The notes under the pieces were generated by a model. It was not told the origin of the DNA. It worked only from the letters and a program-made list of their open reading frames with translations, and did no database searches. Source: Cordia subcordata (Eukaryota; Streptophyta; Magnoliopsida; Boraginales; Cordiaceae). Taken from it: DNA of 64,000 nucleotides. This document shows, in pieces, positions 22,401 to 33,778 of the stretch. The stretch covers positions 19,215,001 to 19,279,000 of the forward strand of contig JAPTOF010000007.1 of NCBI GenBank assembly GCA_028554755.1. The letters run 5' to 3'. The stretch's first letter is position 1. Every line of letters starts with the position of its first letter. The position numbers were made by a program, and so were the translations under genes.

Positions 22401-24942
22401 GAGTAGAAAGCACTAAAATCTATTAAGCCTTGTGTCAAAAAAACTAAGACACTAATACGAATTGAAACATCTATAGGCTATTTATCTGTCACAGTGAACT
22501 TTCGAGGCTTAACCCGTCCTTTTATCTGAAAAGCTATAGTAAGAATAAAAGTACAGGTCTAGAAAAGATAAAAGAAGTACATCAAGTGGATTTTTTTACA
22601 AACATTCCTTATGCATCCTCCAACGACATTGTGGAATTGTATAAGAGCAATGAGTTCTCTTCAATCACTAAATGGTATGCTGATATTTTTTATAGAAGAG
22701 TTAGTCTTGCATGATGATTCCAGCAGATTTTGATGAATTCGATGGGAAGTGTCGAAATTATAAATAAGTTGAGGGGTCAGTACTATTCAGTAATTACTGA
22801 ATGGAAGAAGAAGAAAAGAGTGGTCTATATATGAGTTCTCTTTGAAATCTGTGTCATGCAAAGTCAAAATGACAAAAATCAGCAGGATTTAAAGCTACCT
22901 GTCTCACATATCGTAAGAAACGCCAGCCCTTGTAAGATCATCTTAAAAGCATGTGACAACATTCGTGCTCCATGAAATGTAATACTACAAAAAGTAAGCA
23001 TAAATTAAAAAAAATTTATAGTTGTTCATATTCTGTAATACTGAGATATTTTTGTTGTTGTCATAATGCTGAAGCTCACAGACAAACATGCCATCCTGCC
23101 ATCAACATTGTCCATATTCAGCAACTTCTTGTTAGGGGAAATCTTTTCTCAGGTAGAGAGCATTTTTAAGAGCATCGTGTGCATTTGACAATAATTGACA
23201 TGTAATTATTTGTCAGTTAAAATTTCTAGATCATTTCATGATTGTTTTATGTTGGTTCATCTTCTATTAGGATCCTTTAAGAGCCAGTGACAAAGCCTTG
23301 ACAAGCTGTGGCCCTTACAAAATTAAAGAAGATGTTGCCATGGTTTATAGGAGACCATATCTCACATCTGGCTCTGCAGGATTTGCATTGAATGCTATTA
23401 GTAGGGCAATGAAGAAAGAACTTAAGGTTAGCATTTTGTTTCTCATTCTTTCTTATGTAGCTGATGAGGCTTTCTTGTAGTAAAAACGGCAAGAAGAAAT
23501 TTATCTTGTTTACTTTTTGGAAAATGCCTTCGTAGTTCTATATATCTTAGACTAGAATAAACAACCATCTTCCTATACTTTCAGTTGCTTATAAGTTTTT
23601 GTTTCTCAAATAATAGCACTAGTCATCTTCCAGATTCTATTTGAAATTTGGCTTGAATGATGTGTTTAACAGTTGACTAATCACGATAAATGGGCTATTC
23701 ACTGAAAAAGAAAAAAGGAGAGAGAGAGATACATGAGCAGATTTTTGGAGATGATTCTGTGAAAGTAAGCAATGCTAGATATCACCCCTTTTATGTCATC
23801 CGTTTATCACCTTACGATATCTTTTCCCCAAGACATCTGAATTATTATATATACACCTTCTTCCAGGAAGAAAAGGGGAGAACAGAACACTTTCTAAAAA
23901 TATTTTGGAAAGAAGTGTTGATATTAGAAATTCTTTGATACTCTACTTATTGTATCCATCTCTTCAGCTATGTGATCTTCCGTATTTTATATATATAGTT
24001 TTTATTATTAGTTGCATTTTAGAAAGAATTGGCAGTTTGGCGCAGAAGTTTTTGCATGGTTTTTATATTCTTCTGACTAAAATTTCCAAATTTTCATTGT
24101 GATCATTCTTGGTAGACTTATGTAAAAGAAATGCAAATGATACTCATGGAAAAAAGCTGGAAAATTCCAACAACTATATGCTGGGGCCAAAGAGACCGCT
24201 GGTTAAGCTTCGATGGAGTTGAAGATTTTTGCAAGCAATCAAAGCACCAACTTATTGAACTTCCTATGGTAAGTTTGTCCTCTAAAACTATAGTAATTTT
24301 TTTTTCCCCAAACCCCCCAACCCCAAGAGATTTGAACCCAGGACCTCACACCTGGGGGAAGTAGTCTCAACCACTTCAGCAACCCCTTAATCCCCTCTAC
24401 AACTATAGTAATTGCTGTAGAGGTTTATTTGCTTTATCTACCACTAAGCTAAAAACTCACCCTGTGGTGCTGCCAAATTTTTCGTGGAAATGGGCGACTC
24501 TACACTCTGTTTCAACTCATCTTCGCCACAATCAGCAAGCTTGTTGATATTTTTAACTCTGTGTTGGACCCCTCCCTACCTCCTTAATTCTGTTGTTTCC
24601 ATCTTGAAATTAATTCTAGCTCTCTTTTGCATGCACCATCTTTCGAATTCTGATATCGTTCTCAATTACCCATAACTCCCAGCTCCTCCTTTCTTTTGCT
24701 GTCTCTCCTTCACCTGGAGATGCTAAATACTAGACCAGCAAGTTTCTGGGCTTGCAGTTTTTTCTTTTTGGAGGAAGCGGATGGACATGGGCGGGTAGGT
24801 TTGGAGGCTGTGCATTCTGTATATTTGTTATCTAATTTGTTCTGTATGCAATTTGCAGGCAGGGCATCATGTGCAGGAGGATAGCGGTGAAGAATTAGGA
24901 CAGATAATTGCTGGTATTGTACGCAAAGGAAGTTTCTCATAA
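19422..24942 (+). CDS. Alpha/beta-hydrolase-fold protein, probably chloroplast-targeted, nucleophile missing
   Basis: Thirteen in-phase exons: 19422-19583, 20061-20115, 20339-20394, 20828-20928, 21073-21142, 21410-21479, 21760-21816, 21922-21989, 22091-22171, 23075-23152, 23271-23426, 24116-24268 and 24859-24942, giving 396 residues. The first 50 residues (MAVHLSSFRLPHCPIAF..., then a Ser run) look like a transit peptide. The fold is shown by HGFPSQ (143-148, oxyanion-hole region), DWLGFGFSDKP, LVVQGYFS (210-217), LILLNPP, WGQRDRWLS with Asp345, and AGHHVQED with His372-373. Its nearest relatives, from memory, are Arabidopsis At4g12830-type proteins with no firmly known reaction. At the nucleophile elbow, where haloalkane-dehalogenase-like enzymes have Asp and esterases Ser, this protein has Gly214. 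A classical hydrolase reaction is therefore doubtful. Structure call is firm; function unknown. Confidence 0.9.
19571..20030 (+). repeat. GT-rich minisatellite spanning the exon 1 donor of the hydrolase gene
   Basis: About seven tandem units of 58-72 bases fill most of intron 1. Each unit runs GATGAG or a variant, a (GT)n tract, TTTATGTAGTTTCTTAATC, then TTGTCTAAGTATTTGT. The first unit includes the exon end (AGTGATGAG) and its GTGTGT donor, so later units carry close copies of the exon-intron junction. Units vary most in the GT tract length. Confidence 0.75.
24299..24400 (-). mobile_element. tRNA-derived SINE with 13-bp target-site duplication, in hydrolase intron 12
   Basis: Read on the minus strand, the insert contains GTGGTTGAGACTACTTCC (A-box-like) and GTCCTGGGTTCAAATCTC (B-box-like, resembling a tRNA internal promoter) and ends in an A tail seen as T's at 24297-24304. 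It is flanked by the exact direct repeat AACTATAGTAATT at 24286-24298 and 24401-24413. Length is about 100 bases. The duplication and tail orientation agree with target-primed insertion. Confidence 0.75.
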
Positions 24943-25551
24943 GCGATTTCATTATAATTTTTCAATTGTAAGAAACTAAGGAGAGAAACACATTTGTTGA
25001 AAAAAGAAGAACGGTATACAAATCCTTCTTTATGGCATTGTATTATCTTAGTTGCATGTACAATGGTACATAATGTATAACAGAACCAGTAGCACTTGGC
25101 TTTTGCCTAATGGTCCTGGTAACTGTCTATGATATTCAGGAAATATTCATCAAAAAGAAAATCAAAGAATTTTTTACTGCTATATATGCCTGCACTTGAC
25201 AGTGTGTATTTATATGATAAATTTGTAGCAATCTCCTACTTTATCAATCTTCTGTATCAGCTGCGGAATGGATCCACCCAACATTTATCTTCTCTGACTG
25301 CCTTTTTCCACCTATTCTTGAAAATGTCAAGTTCAATATAGGACTGCTTTCGTACCTGCGAAAAGTGATGCATGCATCAAGGGATGCCAGGTAACATTGA
25401 GATTTTAGAAACTCCAAGCTACAGGTAATTGAACTTTTAGATAGATAGAAACTTGTGTAATGAGGTTGAACTTCTGGGATTCAATATATATTGATGAAAA
25501 CAGCTTGCATTTGAACTCATAATTCAACCAGAAGCTTTTGTAGCAGACAGA
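24943..25551. other. Intergenic region between convergent hydrolase and DUF707 genes
   Basis: About 600 bases containing the two 3' UTRs. No gene or element recognised. Confidence 0.5.
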
Positions 25552-28500
25552 CTATTCGTAAACACAAAGGAAGCTGTGGTAGCTTTTGGGGCTTACTGTA
25601 TTTCTAACATCAGACTGATCAGAACCAGCTGGAACCTGCGAAATTATAATAAAATTGTAGTTAGTATGCCTCTACTTTGTGGAAACTTGGTGCAACGTTA
25701 TCCAAGTATTACTGATTCTTCTTTGGACAGTGCTTCAGAAGATTGATTCTGCACTTCACTAGATGTCTGCACCAGTTGAATGACTAGATCAATTTGACAA
25801 AATAACAAAGAACAATCTGACTATATTTTTCTAATATGGTTATGGATTAGTACAGGGTGGATGATTAGTAGAGGCCGGTTACAATGCTCTGTAGAAACTC
25901 GCTAACCTCTGTGGGAAAGGGAAAAAGAAATGGCCTTGACCATGAGCTTAAGGTAAAGTTTTCTGTTACTTAAGGATGGAAGAGTAATAAAATAAGACAA
26001 ATACCATAGGTCCTAATAATAAGTTATTTAGACTGATTATATATGAGCTCTTCTTAGTGTAAAGATTAAGCAGCTCAAGAAAATCCCTTTTAAATGGATT
26101 ACATACCTTATTAACTATTGAACCCCCTAGTGTGGGAAGGCCAAGGTGAACCAAGTACTCAGAGTCAACAATGCCAATGTTTCTTGTGCGATTACCCTAT
26201 CAAACAAAGTACTCCATAAATCAAATATCTCATTAAGAAGATACATAAAAAGAGAAAAAGTCACACGTTCTTCATAACAGCAGACCTGAGCACAATAGCC
26301 AAGCTGGAAGTCTAAACCCCATCCACTGGTTAAGTCATTCTGCAGGAAAAAGAAAATGTACATGAAGTGGTAAGTGAACATAAAACAAATAGCTACATAT
26401 CAAGCCAGATAATCTATACTTTTATGCAAATTTTAGGGTTCTTGAGAAAATAATGGCTTGATGAATGCTCCACAAATGAGTAGGTAGGCAAGGCTTAGGG
26501 CAATGATTTATATTTTATGGTTTTTTGCAGCTGATAACTCAATGGAGACAGCATTGATTAGGGATCACATATATGAATCTTTGTTCTGAAGATGGTTTTT
26601 CACATAGAATGAAGACTGCAATATACATGATGATGCATAGGATAGAATGAGGTGCAGCAGTGGTGATTCTATCCCTCTCCATGTTTCACTTAGACATGCA
26701 GTAAAGAGACTGCAGATGCCACACCTGAATCATGTACCATGCACAGCGCCAAGATGCCCTTGAGAAAACAGGAGCCATCATCTCCACGAACCTGTAACAT
26801 GCCAACATTATTACAACATATGTGAGGAGATTTAGCATTCAAAGGAAAAGATAGTTTGGTGAAGATCCATTATATGACCAGTTTCCTAAATTCTATGGTT
26901 TTCATGTGCATACCCAGTACATGGAGGATCTGTACTGTTCTCGTAACACCTCCTGCCGGGACCAGTCGGATTTACATCCCTTCTGTTAATAAAACACAGC
27001 ATTTATCAAATATAAAAAAAGAGGATCACTACTTGGAAAAGAAGTCGAGTTTAGTACTAAGAACAGCATAGTTGTATATAAAGAATTACAGAATCCATAT
27101 GAACAGTCCTAGAGCCACGATGCTGGATCATATTAGAGACTTAAAACATTGTTAGGGGATACCTGTGTACTGTTGAATTCTTTTCTCGTGCAGTGATTTT
27201 GTGATGCACTTCCGAGATGTCAGCATCAATTGCTGGTTGTGAAATCTCGAGCCCTTCTTCTTTAACAATTGATAGATATCTGCATCAGAATTTGTACAAG
27301 GCATATCAAAGTGAACGGTAATGTTGCAGGCTATTTACATCAGGACAATTTTGACATCCTCTCATTCTAATCATTAACTTCATCTATGAAAAAGCCTTTA
27401 ATTTGAGAAGAAGATTGCACCAGCTCAGGGGCCAAAGCCATACAGACATTTATCTCGATAAGCTATAAAATTGGAACTTTTAGCTTCCCATTATGTTAAC
27501 AGTGGAGGGTATACTTCCTAAAGTTGGAAACGGGAAGCTGATATTATACTAGTAGTTGAGTATCTAGTTATACTCAAATAATTTTAGAACTCAACATCAG
27601 TAGTTTATTTTATATGTTACAAAGCGTTACCGGTCAACATGAAAGTTTTCAACTCCAAGATCTTCATCCCAAAGGAAAATGTAATTGTACTCCGCAATAA
27701 CATCTGGGTGTAAGAAACGCTTGGCAAACCACCTATGTCATATAGAGAAACAAATAAGTCGATTAAGCTGAAGACAAATAGATATTTCTGACAAAATAGA
27801 AAATGAATTTGATCAAGCAGCAGAAGGGTACCACTTAGTTTGGTTAATAGCAGAGATATGTATAGCACGGCTACTACATTCTAACTCATTCCATCCATCA
27901 ACATTGCCGTCATAATGGAAAAGCATAACTACAAAATCTGTTGATGGAAACTGCATATTACATAAATTAGGAAGTTGAGATAGAGGATGAGATTTGAAGA
28001 TTGTGTCCAGCAACAATATTCGGCCTCCTCACCTTCTTAACGATTTTCTCTACATTTCTTTTCTGCTTTATTCCAACTGCAATGGCCAATAAGTTCACTG
28101 CTGATTTTGGCTCCTAAATGACATAAAAGAAGGTGAACATAACATTAAAAGAGTACAACCTATATATTAGTTAAGCAAACAGAAAGAGATTGACTTTTAA
28201 GCTGGTTTCCCACACATCTCATGGAACTGGTGATCAAAAAATTACACTATTTTCTTTACTTAATCATATGTACAATGTTCAGGTCAAATTTTACATTTTC
28301 TCCCTCACTGGAATGTCTGATTCACAAAGCAATTAGGACAGGGTGAGAGATTATGAGGCCATCAACAGTCAAAGTGATACCAACATATTGAATCATGAAT
28401 TATGATACAAAGAAATACTAGTTTGCCATAGATCAAGAGATCTCCGAGAAAATTCGACAAGCAGGGTTCTCAACAAAAAAAAAAAAAAAAAAAAGCCCCA

Positions 28501-29489
28501 TGTATGAAAAGAAATCATCCTACATATAACATAAATAAAAAAATTCCCTACCTTATTATTAACAGGGCCCCATAAAGTCCGCATCTCCAGATCAGATGTT
28601 CTAGCAACAATACCTCCAGGCAGTGCCTCACTTCCATCAGGCCTGTATTCTTTCTAAATGATTTGGAGAAAAAAAGAAAAAAAAAAAACTATTTAAGTCC
28701 TCCTGTAACAGAGACAGCAATTTTCTTTTCTTCTTCTTTTGAAAATTGAGTGAACATAATCTTTCAAAAGTCATATAGAAAAGCCTCAAACAAACCTCAC
28801 ACATGTTCTTAGAATTAATTGCCTTGATTACATCAATAACTCGCCATCCCGGAAACTTCTGCACATAAAAATGTCCCATAATTACCTCATTTATCTAGCT
28901 CCCCAAAGAACATAAAAGAAAAATACCCTTCAAGAAAGAAAAGAGGAAAAACAAAACCTCTGTAAGTTAGAATTGTCATGTTTAAAGGAGTTTTGGTGCA
29001 AACATAGTAAAGTTGTTGTCGTGTGATTTGGATGATACAAAAATTCCAATCATGAAAATCCGCATATAAAATCGAAAGAAAATTTAAATAAAAATAAACC
29101 TTAAAGTAGGCAAAATCCTTCCTCCAGCCAATGGAAGCTCCATAGACTTGGTTGTCTTTTTCTAAAATTAAACGAAATGTACCCTTATGAATGTGACTAT
29201 AGCTAAGAAAGATAAGACTAGTGTTGGTGCGAGAGATTTTGAGATCAATTCTCAGTAACAACAAGGGTATTAAAACTGATCTTTGACTCCTTTGAATAAA
29301 AAATCAACTAAAATGAAGAAAGGAAGAAAAAAAACAAAAGAATTTACCAAGTAAAATTTTTACCTCTTTATAATCTGTGATGATTAAAGCACTGCAAATA
29401 AAGAAAGCAGCAGAAAGCAGAAAAGCTGAGGGAAGGCAACTGCAAAGCAATGATCTCTTCCTCTTAGTTTCCATCATCTTTGTCATCAT
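25552..29489 (-). CDS. DUF707 family type II membrane protein
   Basis: Thirteen minus-strand exons: 29489-29348, 29161-29100, 28858-28796, 28653-28552, 28113-28033, 27950-27832, 27732-27631, 27279-27163, 26982-26914, 26791-26725, 26339-26286, 26196-26107 and 25635-25552, giving 383 residues in one frame. A basic N-terminus (KRKR) precedes one hydrophobic segment (about 14-37), as in a Golgi-type signal anchor. DUF707 signatures follow: RPDGSEALPGGIVARTSDLE, FVVMLFHYDG, AINQTKWWFAKRFLHPD, LWDEDLGVENFHVDRYLSIV (acidic Asp-Glu-Asp cluster, reminiscent of glycosyltransferase DxD sites), GLEISQPA, EMMAPVFSRASWRCAWYMIQNDL, GWGLDFQLGYCAQ and YLVHLGLPTLGG. The biochemical role is not known to me. The exon 1 donor is uncertain: only the site after 29348 keeps phase with exon 2, while a site after 29364 does not. 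An in-frame ATG at 29525 is an alternative start. Confidence 0.88.
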
Positions 29490-29586
29490 GTCCACCTGAG
29501 ATATCCACCATGTACAACACAGCATATATATATCAAACCTTTTAAAAACATGCTTACGTAAAGTATCACAACATATACATACTTAC

Positions 29587-29625
<39 letters not shown>

Positions 29626-30034
29626 TGAAAAATGTTAATTAATAACCTTAGTTCATTAACTATACAACATGAAATTTGTAAGAAGGCAATATATGTGAGA
29701 GGATACAGAAGAATTAATGTAGATGGTGTAAGAGGGAGAGAGTTCATGTGCATGCATTTTGTATAGTCAGCATTACGCATGTAAAAAGTCAACGATAGAT
29801 AGTGGAAGTTTGCTTGTAAGTTGGAAAAAGTTGAGAAGATGGCGGAAAAGTGATATTTATTTTAGTGTGGGAGTTCCAAATCCACCTCCAATGGAGGAAA
29901 AAGAGACGCTCATTTCGCATACCATTTTCACATTAAATACAACTTAATTTTTAAAAACAAATGAATTGAAAATAATAAGTTTAATAGAAAGCAAATATAT
30001 AGGTGATGAAAGTAACTAAATTTAATAATAAATT
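29490..30034. other. Intergenic region upstream of DUF707 with AT microsatellite
   Basis: Contains an (AT)n/(ATAC) microsatellite at about 29578-29622 close to the DUF707 start, then AT-rich sequence. No gene seen. It probably holds the DUF707 promoter. Confidence 0.5.
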
Positions 30035-30293
30035 TTGACTTCCTGCATGGCTTGTGGAGTTGCAACGGAAAACGAGGAACATCTCTTCCGTGAATACTTT
30101 CTTGCTAAAGATCTGTGCGGGCCATCCAACCGAACTAGAGGCCCCCAGTCCGTTGTAACGGAGAGCTTGTTTAACTTTGCTTATTTTGCAACTTATAAAC
30201 TTTTAAAAAGAAGCACTTCTTACATATTTTTTTTTACTATTTACAACTTATAAGCCCAAAATAAGCTTAGCTAAATAATATGTTGATAATCTG

Positions 30294-30450
30294 TGTAACG
30301 CTCCATCCCACATCGGTTCTTTGTGAGATTTATGTGCACTTTATAATGACTTATGTTCATTACTACTGTCATTACTGACTTAATCATTTTGGGCCAGTTG
30401 GTTAGGCTCAAGCGTGGTGGCAGGCTAATAGTTGAGTTTGGGTCGTTACA
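30294..30450 (+). repeat. TRIM LTR copy 1
   Basis: 157 bases, TG...CA ends, followed at 30453 by the primer-binding site. It shares its length exactly with copies 3 and 4. Confidence 0.8.
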
Positions 30451-30580
30451 AGTGGTATCAAAGCAAACTCTGGGGGTCGTTACAGGTGGTATTAGAACAG
30501 ACTCTGGGGGTCGTTACAAGTGGTATCAGAGCAAGCTCTGAGGGTCGTCACAAGTGGTATCAGAGCAAGCTCTGGGCAGA
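30443..30580 (+). repeat. Four tandem copies of the LTR-end/primer-binding-site junction
   Basis: A 34-base unit (TCGTTACA + AGTGGTATCAGAGC + AAGCTCTGGGGG) is repeated four times, starting at 30443, 30477, 30511 and 30545. Each unit carries the last 8 bases of the LTR and a full or nearly full primer-binding site. Units 3 and 4 match the canonical site best. Confidence 0.8.
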
Positions 30581-30732
30581 TGCCACGCTGCCTAGAGTTT
30601 TGGACTGTGATTCTGCTCTGTTTATGTTTGGGCAGCGTCTCGCGTCTTTAAGGCCACGCTACCTGGAGTTTTGGGCTGTGATTCTGTTTTGTTTATGCTT
30701 GGGCAGCGTCTCGCATCTTTAAGGAGGGAGTT

Positions 30733-30864
30733 TGTAACGCCCCATCCCATATTAGTTCTTTGTGATATTTGTGTACACTTTATAATGGCTTGGGTTCACT
30801 ATTACTGGCATCACTGACTTAAGTATTTTGGGCCAGTTGGTTAGGCTCAAGTGTGGTGGTAGGC
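30733..30864 (+). repeat. TRIM LTR copy 2, 3'-truncated
   Basis: Starts TGTAACGCCCCATCC after a polypurine tract. At about 30864 it joins directly to internal sequence (TCTGCCCGGAGTTC), losing the last 25 bases of the LTR and the primer-binding site. Confidence 0.7.
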
Positions 30865-30939
30865 TCTGCCCGGAGTTCTGGCCTGTGATTCTGTTATATT
30901 TGTGTTTGGGCAGCGTCTTGCGTCTTTAAGGGGGGAGTT

Positions 30940-31096
30940 TGTAATGCCCCATCCTACATTGGTTCTTTGTGAGATTTGTGTACACTTTATAATGGCTTGG
31001 GTTCACTATTACTATCATCACCGGCTTAAGTATTTAGGACCAGTTGCTTAGGCTCAAGTATGATGGTAGGCCAGTAGTTGGGCCTAGGTCGTTACA
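30940..31096 (+). repeat. TRIM LTR copy 3
   Basis: 157 bases from TGTAATGCCCC to GTTACA. The primer-binding site after it is degraded (GGTAGTATTAGAAC). Confidence 0.75.
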
Positions 31097-31212
31097 GGTA
31101 GTATTAGAACAGGCTCTGGGTAGATTCCACACTGCCTGGGGTCCTGAACTATGATTCTATTCTATTTATGTTTGGGGCGCGACGAAGACGTCGCGTCTTT
31201 AAGGGGGGACTT

Positions 31213-31369
31213 TGTAACGCCCCATCTTACATCGGTTCTTTGTGAGATTTTTGTGCACTTTATAATGGCTTAAGTTTACTACTACTGTCATCACTGGCTT
31301 AAGCATTTTAGGCTAGTTAGTTAGGCTTAAGTGTGGTAGCAGGCCAGTAGTTGGGCCTGGGTTGTTACA
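31213..31369 (+). repeat. TRIM LTR copy 4
   Basis: 157 bases from TGTAACGCCCC to GTTACA, preceded by AAGGGGGGAC. Flanked on the right by LINE-type sequence. Confidence 0.75.
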
Positions 31370-31864
31370 ATCGGGTTAAAGTGGATCAAAAAGAACTTGA
31401 GGACTCCGTATTGGAACATCCTTTTTATTATTACACTTTGGTGGATATGGAAATGACGTAATGAAAGAACTTTTGGGCATGCCCCACCAAATATCACTAT
31501 AGTGAAGTTTCTATCATTGTGAGAAATGGTCGAGAAGTGAGAGATGTTTGGTTGACTAATGAAAATTTCCCTTTGATGCGCCAACTTGGAATGGCCTAAA
31601 CTTAATGGTTGTTTAAAAGGCAATTGGGATCTTTACTGTGGCTAGAGGAATTATTAGAAATGGGTTCGGTAGATGGATTGTAAGGTTTTCACAATCAATT
31701 TAGGAATAGCCACTGACAATATCGACGAAGTTATGGCTCTTTACAAAGCATTAGAGGAGGCCATAAGAAGAGGAGCAGCTATACTTGAGATTGAGAGTAA
31801 CTTGCAGGTTCTCCTTCATTTAAAGAAACATATTAACAGAAAGGGCCGACTCTTCCCTATTTAA

Positions 31865-32640
31865 GTAAAAATGCAAGTACACAGGCCAACAATTCAACAA
31901 ATGCATAATTTGGCTTGCCAACCTTGAACTCGGTCTCTCTTTAGACATGATCAAATCTCTTTTAGGGATGATGCATGATGAGTTTCATCCATAAGAATGA
32001 TTCTCAATTAACCTAATGTAGCCTCTAGAGAAAAAAAAAACAAAAAATAGTCATCACATACCAATTGACTCAAGTGCGCGCGTGTGTATATATATGGTAA
32101 ATAGCATTGTACACCCATGTGGTTTGTTATTTTGAAGAATTCTAAGGTTCTATCATAAAAACTAATTAATCAATGAGAAGTGGTCTAGGACCTTATATGG
32201 TGATCTTAAATCTTGTGATTTTCTAATATAGGACTTTTTATATATGTTGTAACACTCTCCTCATGTGTAATTTGAAATAGTGCCTGCACCACTTAACAAT
32301 GGATTGAATTAGACTGGACTGGACTTGTAACTGGAAATTGGACTTGGATGATTGTCTGACCCGAAATAGCTTGATGAGTCACTACGACCCGGACCAGCAC
32401 TTGGATTGTCGTGTGGCCCGGAATAGGGTATGGACCACCATAACCCAGGCCAAATGCAGAAGAATAGGCCACCATGTGAACAGATATACACAATGAACAA
32501 GCTTGAGAGGTTATACATGGACATATGCGCAACACAGTAAGTGGACTAAAAGCTCAACTCTAATACCATGTGAAATAAGAAGAAGAAATCTCTTCTTATT
32601 GGGTTCTAAGTAATTTGAGCACCAAGCAAATTGGTTATCA
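31865..32640. other. Transposon-derived sequence, unresolved
   Basis: No gene. At about 32550-32570 CTCTAATACCATGTG is the inverse of a Met-tRNA primer-binding site next to a CA end, suggesting an LTR fragment of a minus-oriented Copia-type element. The sequence from 32240 to 32540 could be its remnant interior. Confidence 0.35.
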
Positions 32641-32964
32641 AGCAACTTAGTCTATATATATCTTAGCAAACTTAAAATATTGTAATATCGAGAATTCATA
32701 ATGTAGTACTTCTCAGTCTCTATTTTCTAGAGCCACCGTTAGTGATGGCTTCAATAAACACGTATTTTCTCTCCATAACCTATCTATCTTTTCTATTTTT
32801 AATTTTCACATAATATCAGAGCCACTATCTTGGTGGCCTATATTATTGCTATCTTATTGTTTCCACCACTATTCGGCTATAGTCTTATCTAATCATTCCG
32901 ATCTCGGTTCTTGGTTTGCTAGTTTTTGCTCATATGAGCTCTTGATTCTTGATTCTTGGCTGTT

Positions 32965-33370
32965 CTTGGTTTTGCAGGATTTTTGCTAAAGCCCGCTTGA
33001 GTTCAGTCCCATTCTTATTTCTTAGTTTTGTGGGATTTTTGCTAAAGCTTGTTTGAGCTTAATCTCATTCTTGCTTCTTAGTTTACAAGATTTTTGCTTT
33101 AACTCAAACAAGCTTAGTCCTATTCTAGGTTCTCGTTTTGCAGAATTTTTGTTAAAGCTCGATTGAGCTCAATCTCATTCTTACTTCTTGGTTTTTACGA
33201 TTTTTGCTTTAGCTCAAATGAGCTCAATCCCATTATTGGTTCTTGGTTTATGGGATTCTTGCTTTGGCTCGTATTAAGCTTAATCCTATTCTTGGCATTC
33301 TAACAAGATTCTTGCTTTGGCTCTTGGAGCTTAATCCCATTCTTGGCATTTTTGGCTCTTATTCTTGACA
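32965..33370 (+). repeat. Tandem repeat of about 55-60 bases inside the small Copia element
   Basis: About seven drifting copies of a unit with the order GATTTTTGCTAAAGCTC, a GAGCTCAATCCC-like block, and ATTCTTGCTTCTTGG. Unit starts are near 32979, 33039, 33090, 33148, 33208, 33254 and 33308. No protein is encoded. Confidence 0.65.
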
Positions 33371-33778
33371 AGTCACAATAGCTGCACCTTCAAGTCCAGT
33401 TCGCATCTCAGGTGTTCTAGTTTTTTCATTCTTTTAGTTTGAGGTTTTTTACGTAGATGAACTCATTATATGATCTGGTTACTTAACACTGCAGAGATAA
33501 CTTAGTAAGTTGTCAAACTCAAGTTGGTCTATGTTCGACCACTTGAGTTTGATGGGGGATGTTGAAGGATATTTTGGTTATTAATGTATTTTCTTATAAT
33601 ATTAAATTAGATAATAGTCTAGATTAAGTAATTAATCAAGTTGGTTTTCTTATAATTCTAATTTTCTTAGAATTCTAGTTACCTTATTGGTCTAGTTTCT
33701 ATGCTTGTTCATCAAGTTATCTAGGCTTTATAAATAGGTCCTTCCATTGTATTTACAATACATCAAAGAATTAATAAT

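Larger units (their letters stand above)
30294..31369 (+). mobile_element. Tandem TRIM retrotransposon array with four LTRs
   Basis: Four copies of a 157-base LTR start TGTAAYGCYCCATCC and end GTTACA: 30294-30450, 30733 to about 30864 (3' truncated), 30940-31096 and 31213-31369. Between them lie short non-coding internal segments. A primer-binding site follows the first LTR (TGGTATCARAGC, complementary to initiator Met-tRNA), and each internal segment ends in a polypurine tract (AAGGGGGGA or AAGGAGGGAG) directly before the next LTR. This is the structure of a terminal-repeat retrotransposon in miniature, here as LTR-int-LTR-int-LTR-int-LTR. Flanks ATCTG (30289-30293) and ATCGG (31370-31374) look like a decayed 5-base target duplication, so the whole array may have entered as one unit. 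It has no protein-coding capacity and would depend on enzymes from other elements. Confidence 0.8.
30035..31864 (+). mobile_element. Degenerate LINE 3' region, interrupted by a TRIM array
   Basis: At 30044-30110 the frame reads CMACGVATENEEHLFREYF, a zf-RVT zinc-binding domain found after the reverse transcriptase of plant LINEs. After the TRIM array (30294-31369) it resumes with a degraded stretch (WIKKNLRTPYWN..., LWWIWKWRNE) and then an RNase H-like segment at 31673-31864 (LGIATDNIDEVMALYKALEE, the pattern of the RVT_3 domain). Several stops and frame changes make it non-functional. A small A/T-rich inverted repeat at about 30165-30273 also lies within it. Confidence 0.6.

Noticed and set aside
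30294..31369. CRISPR-like direct repeat array
   Set aside because: The repeats are 157-base LTRs with primer-binding sites and polypurine tracts; this is eukaryotic DNA and spacers are conserved internal segments.
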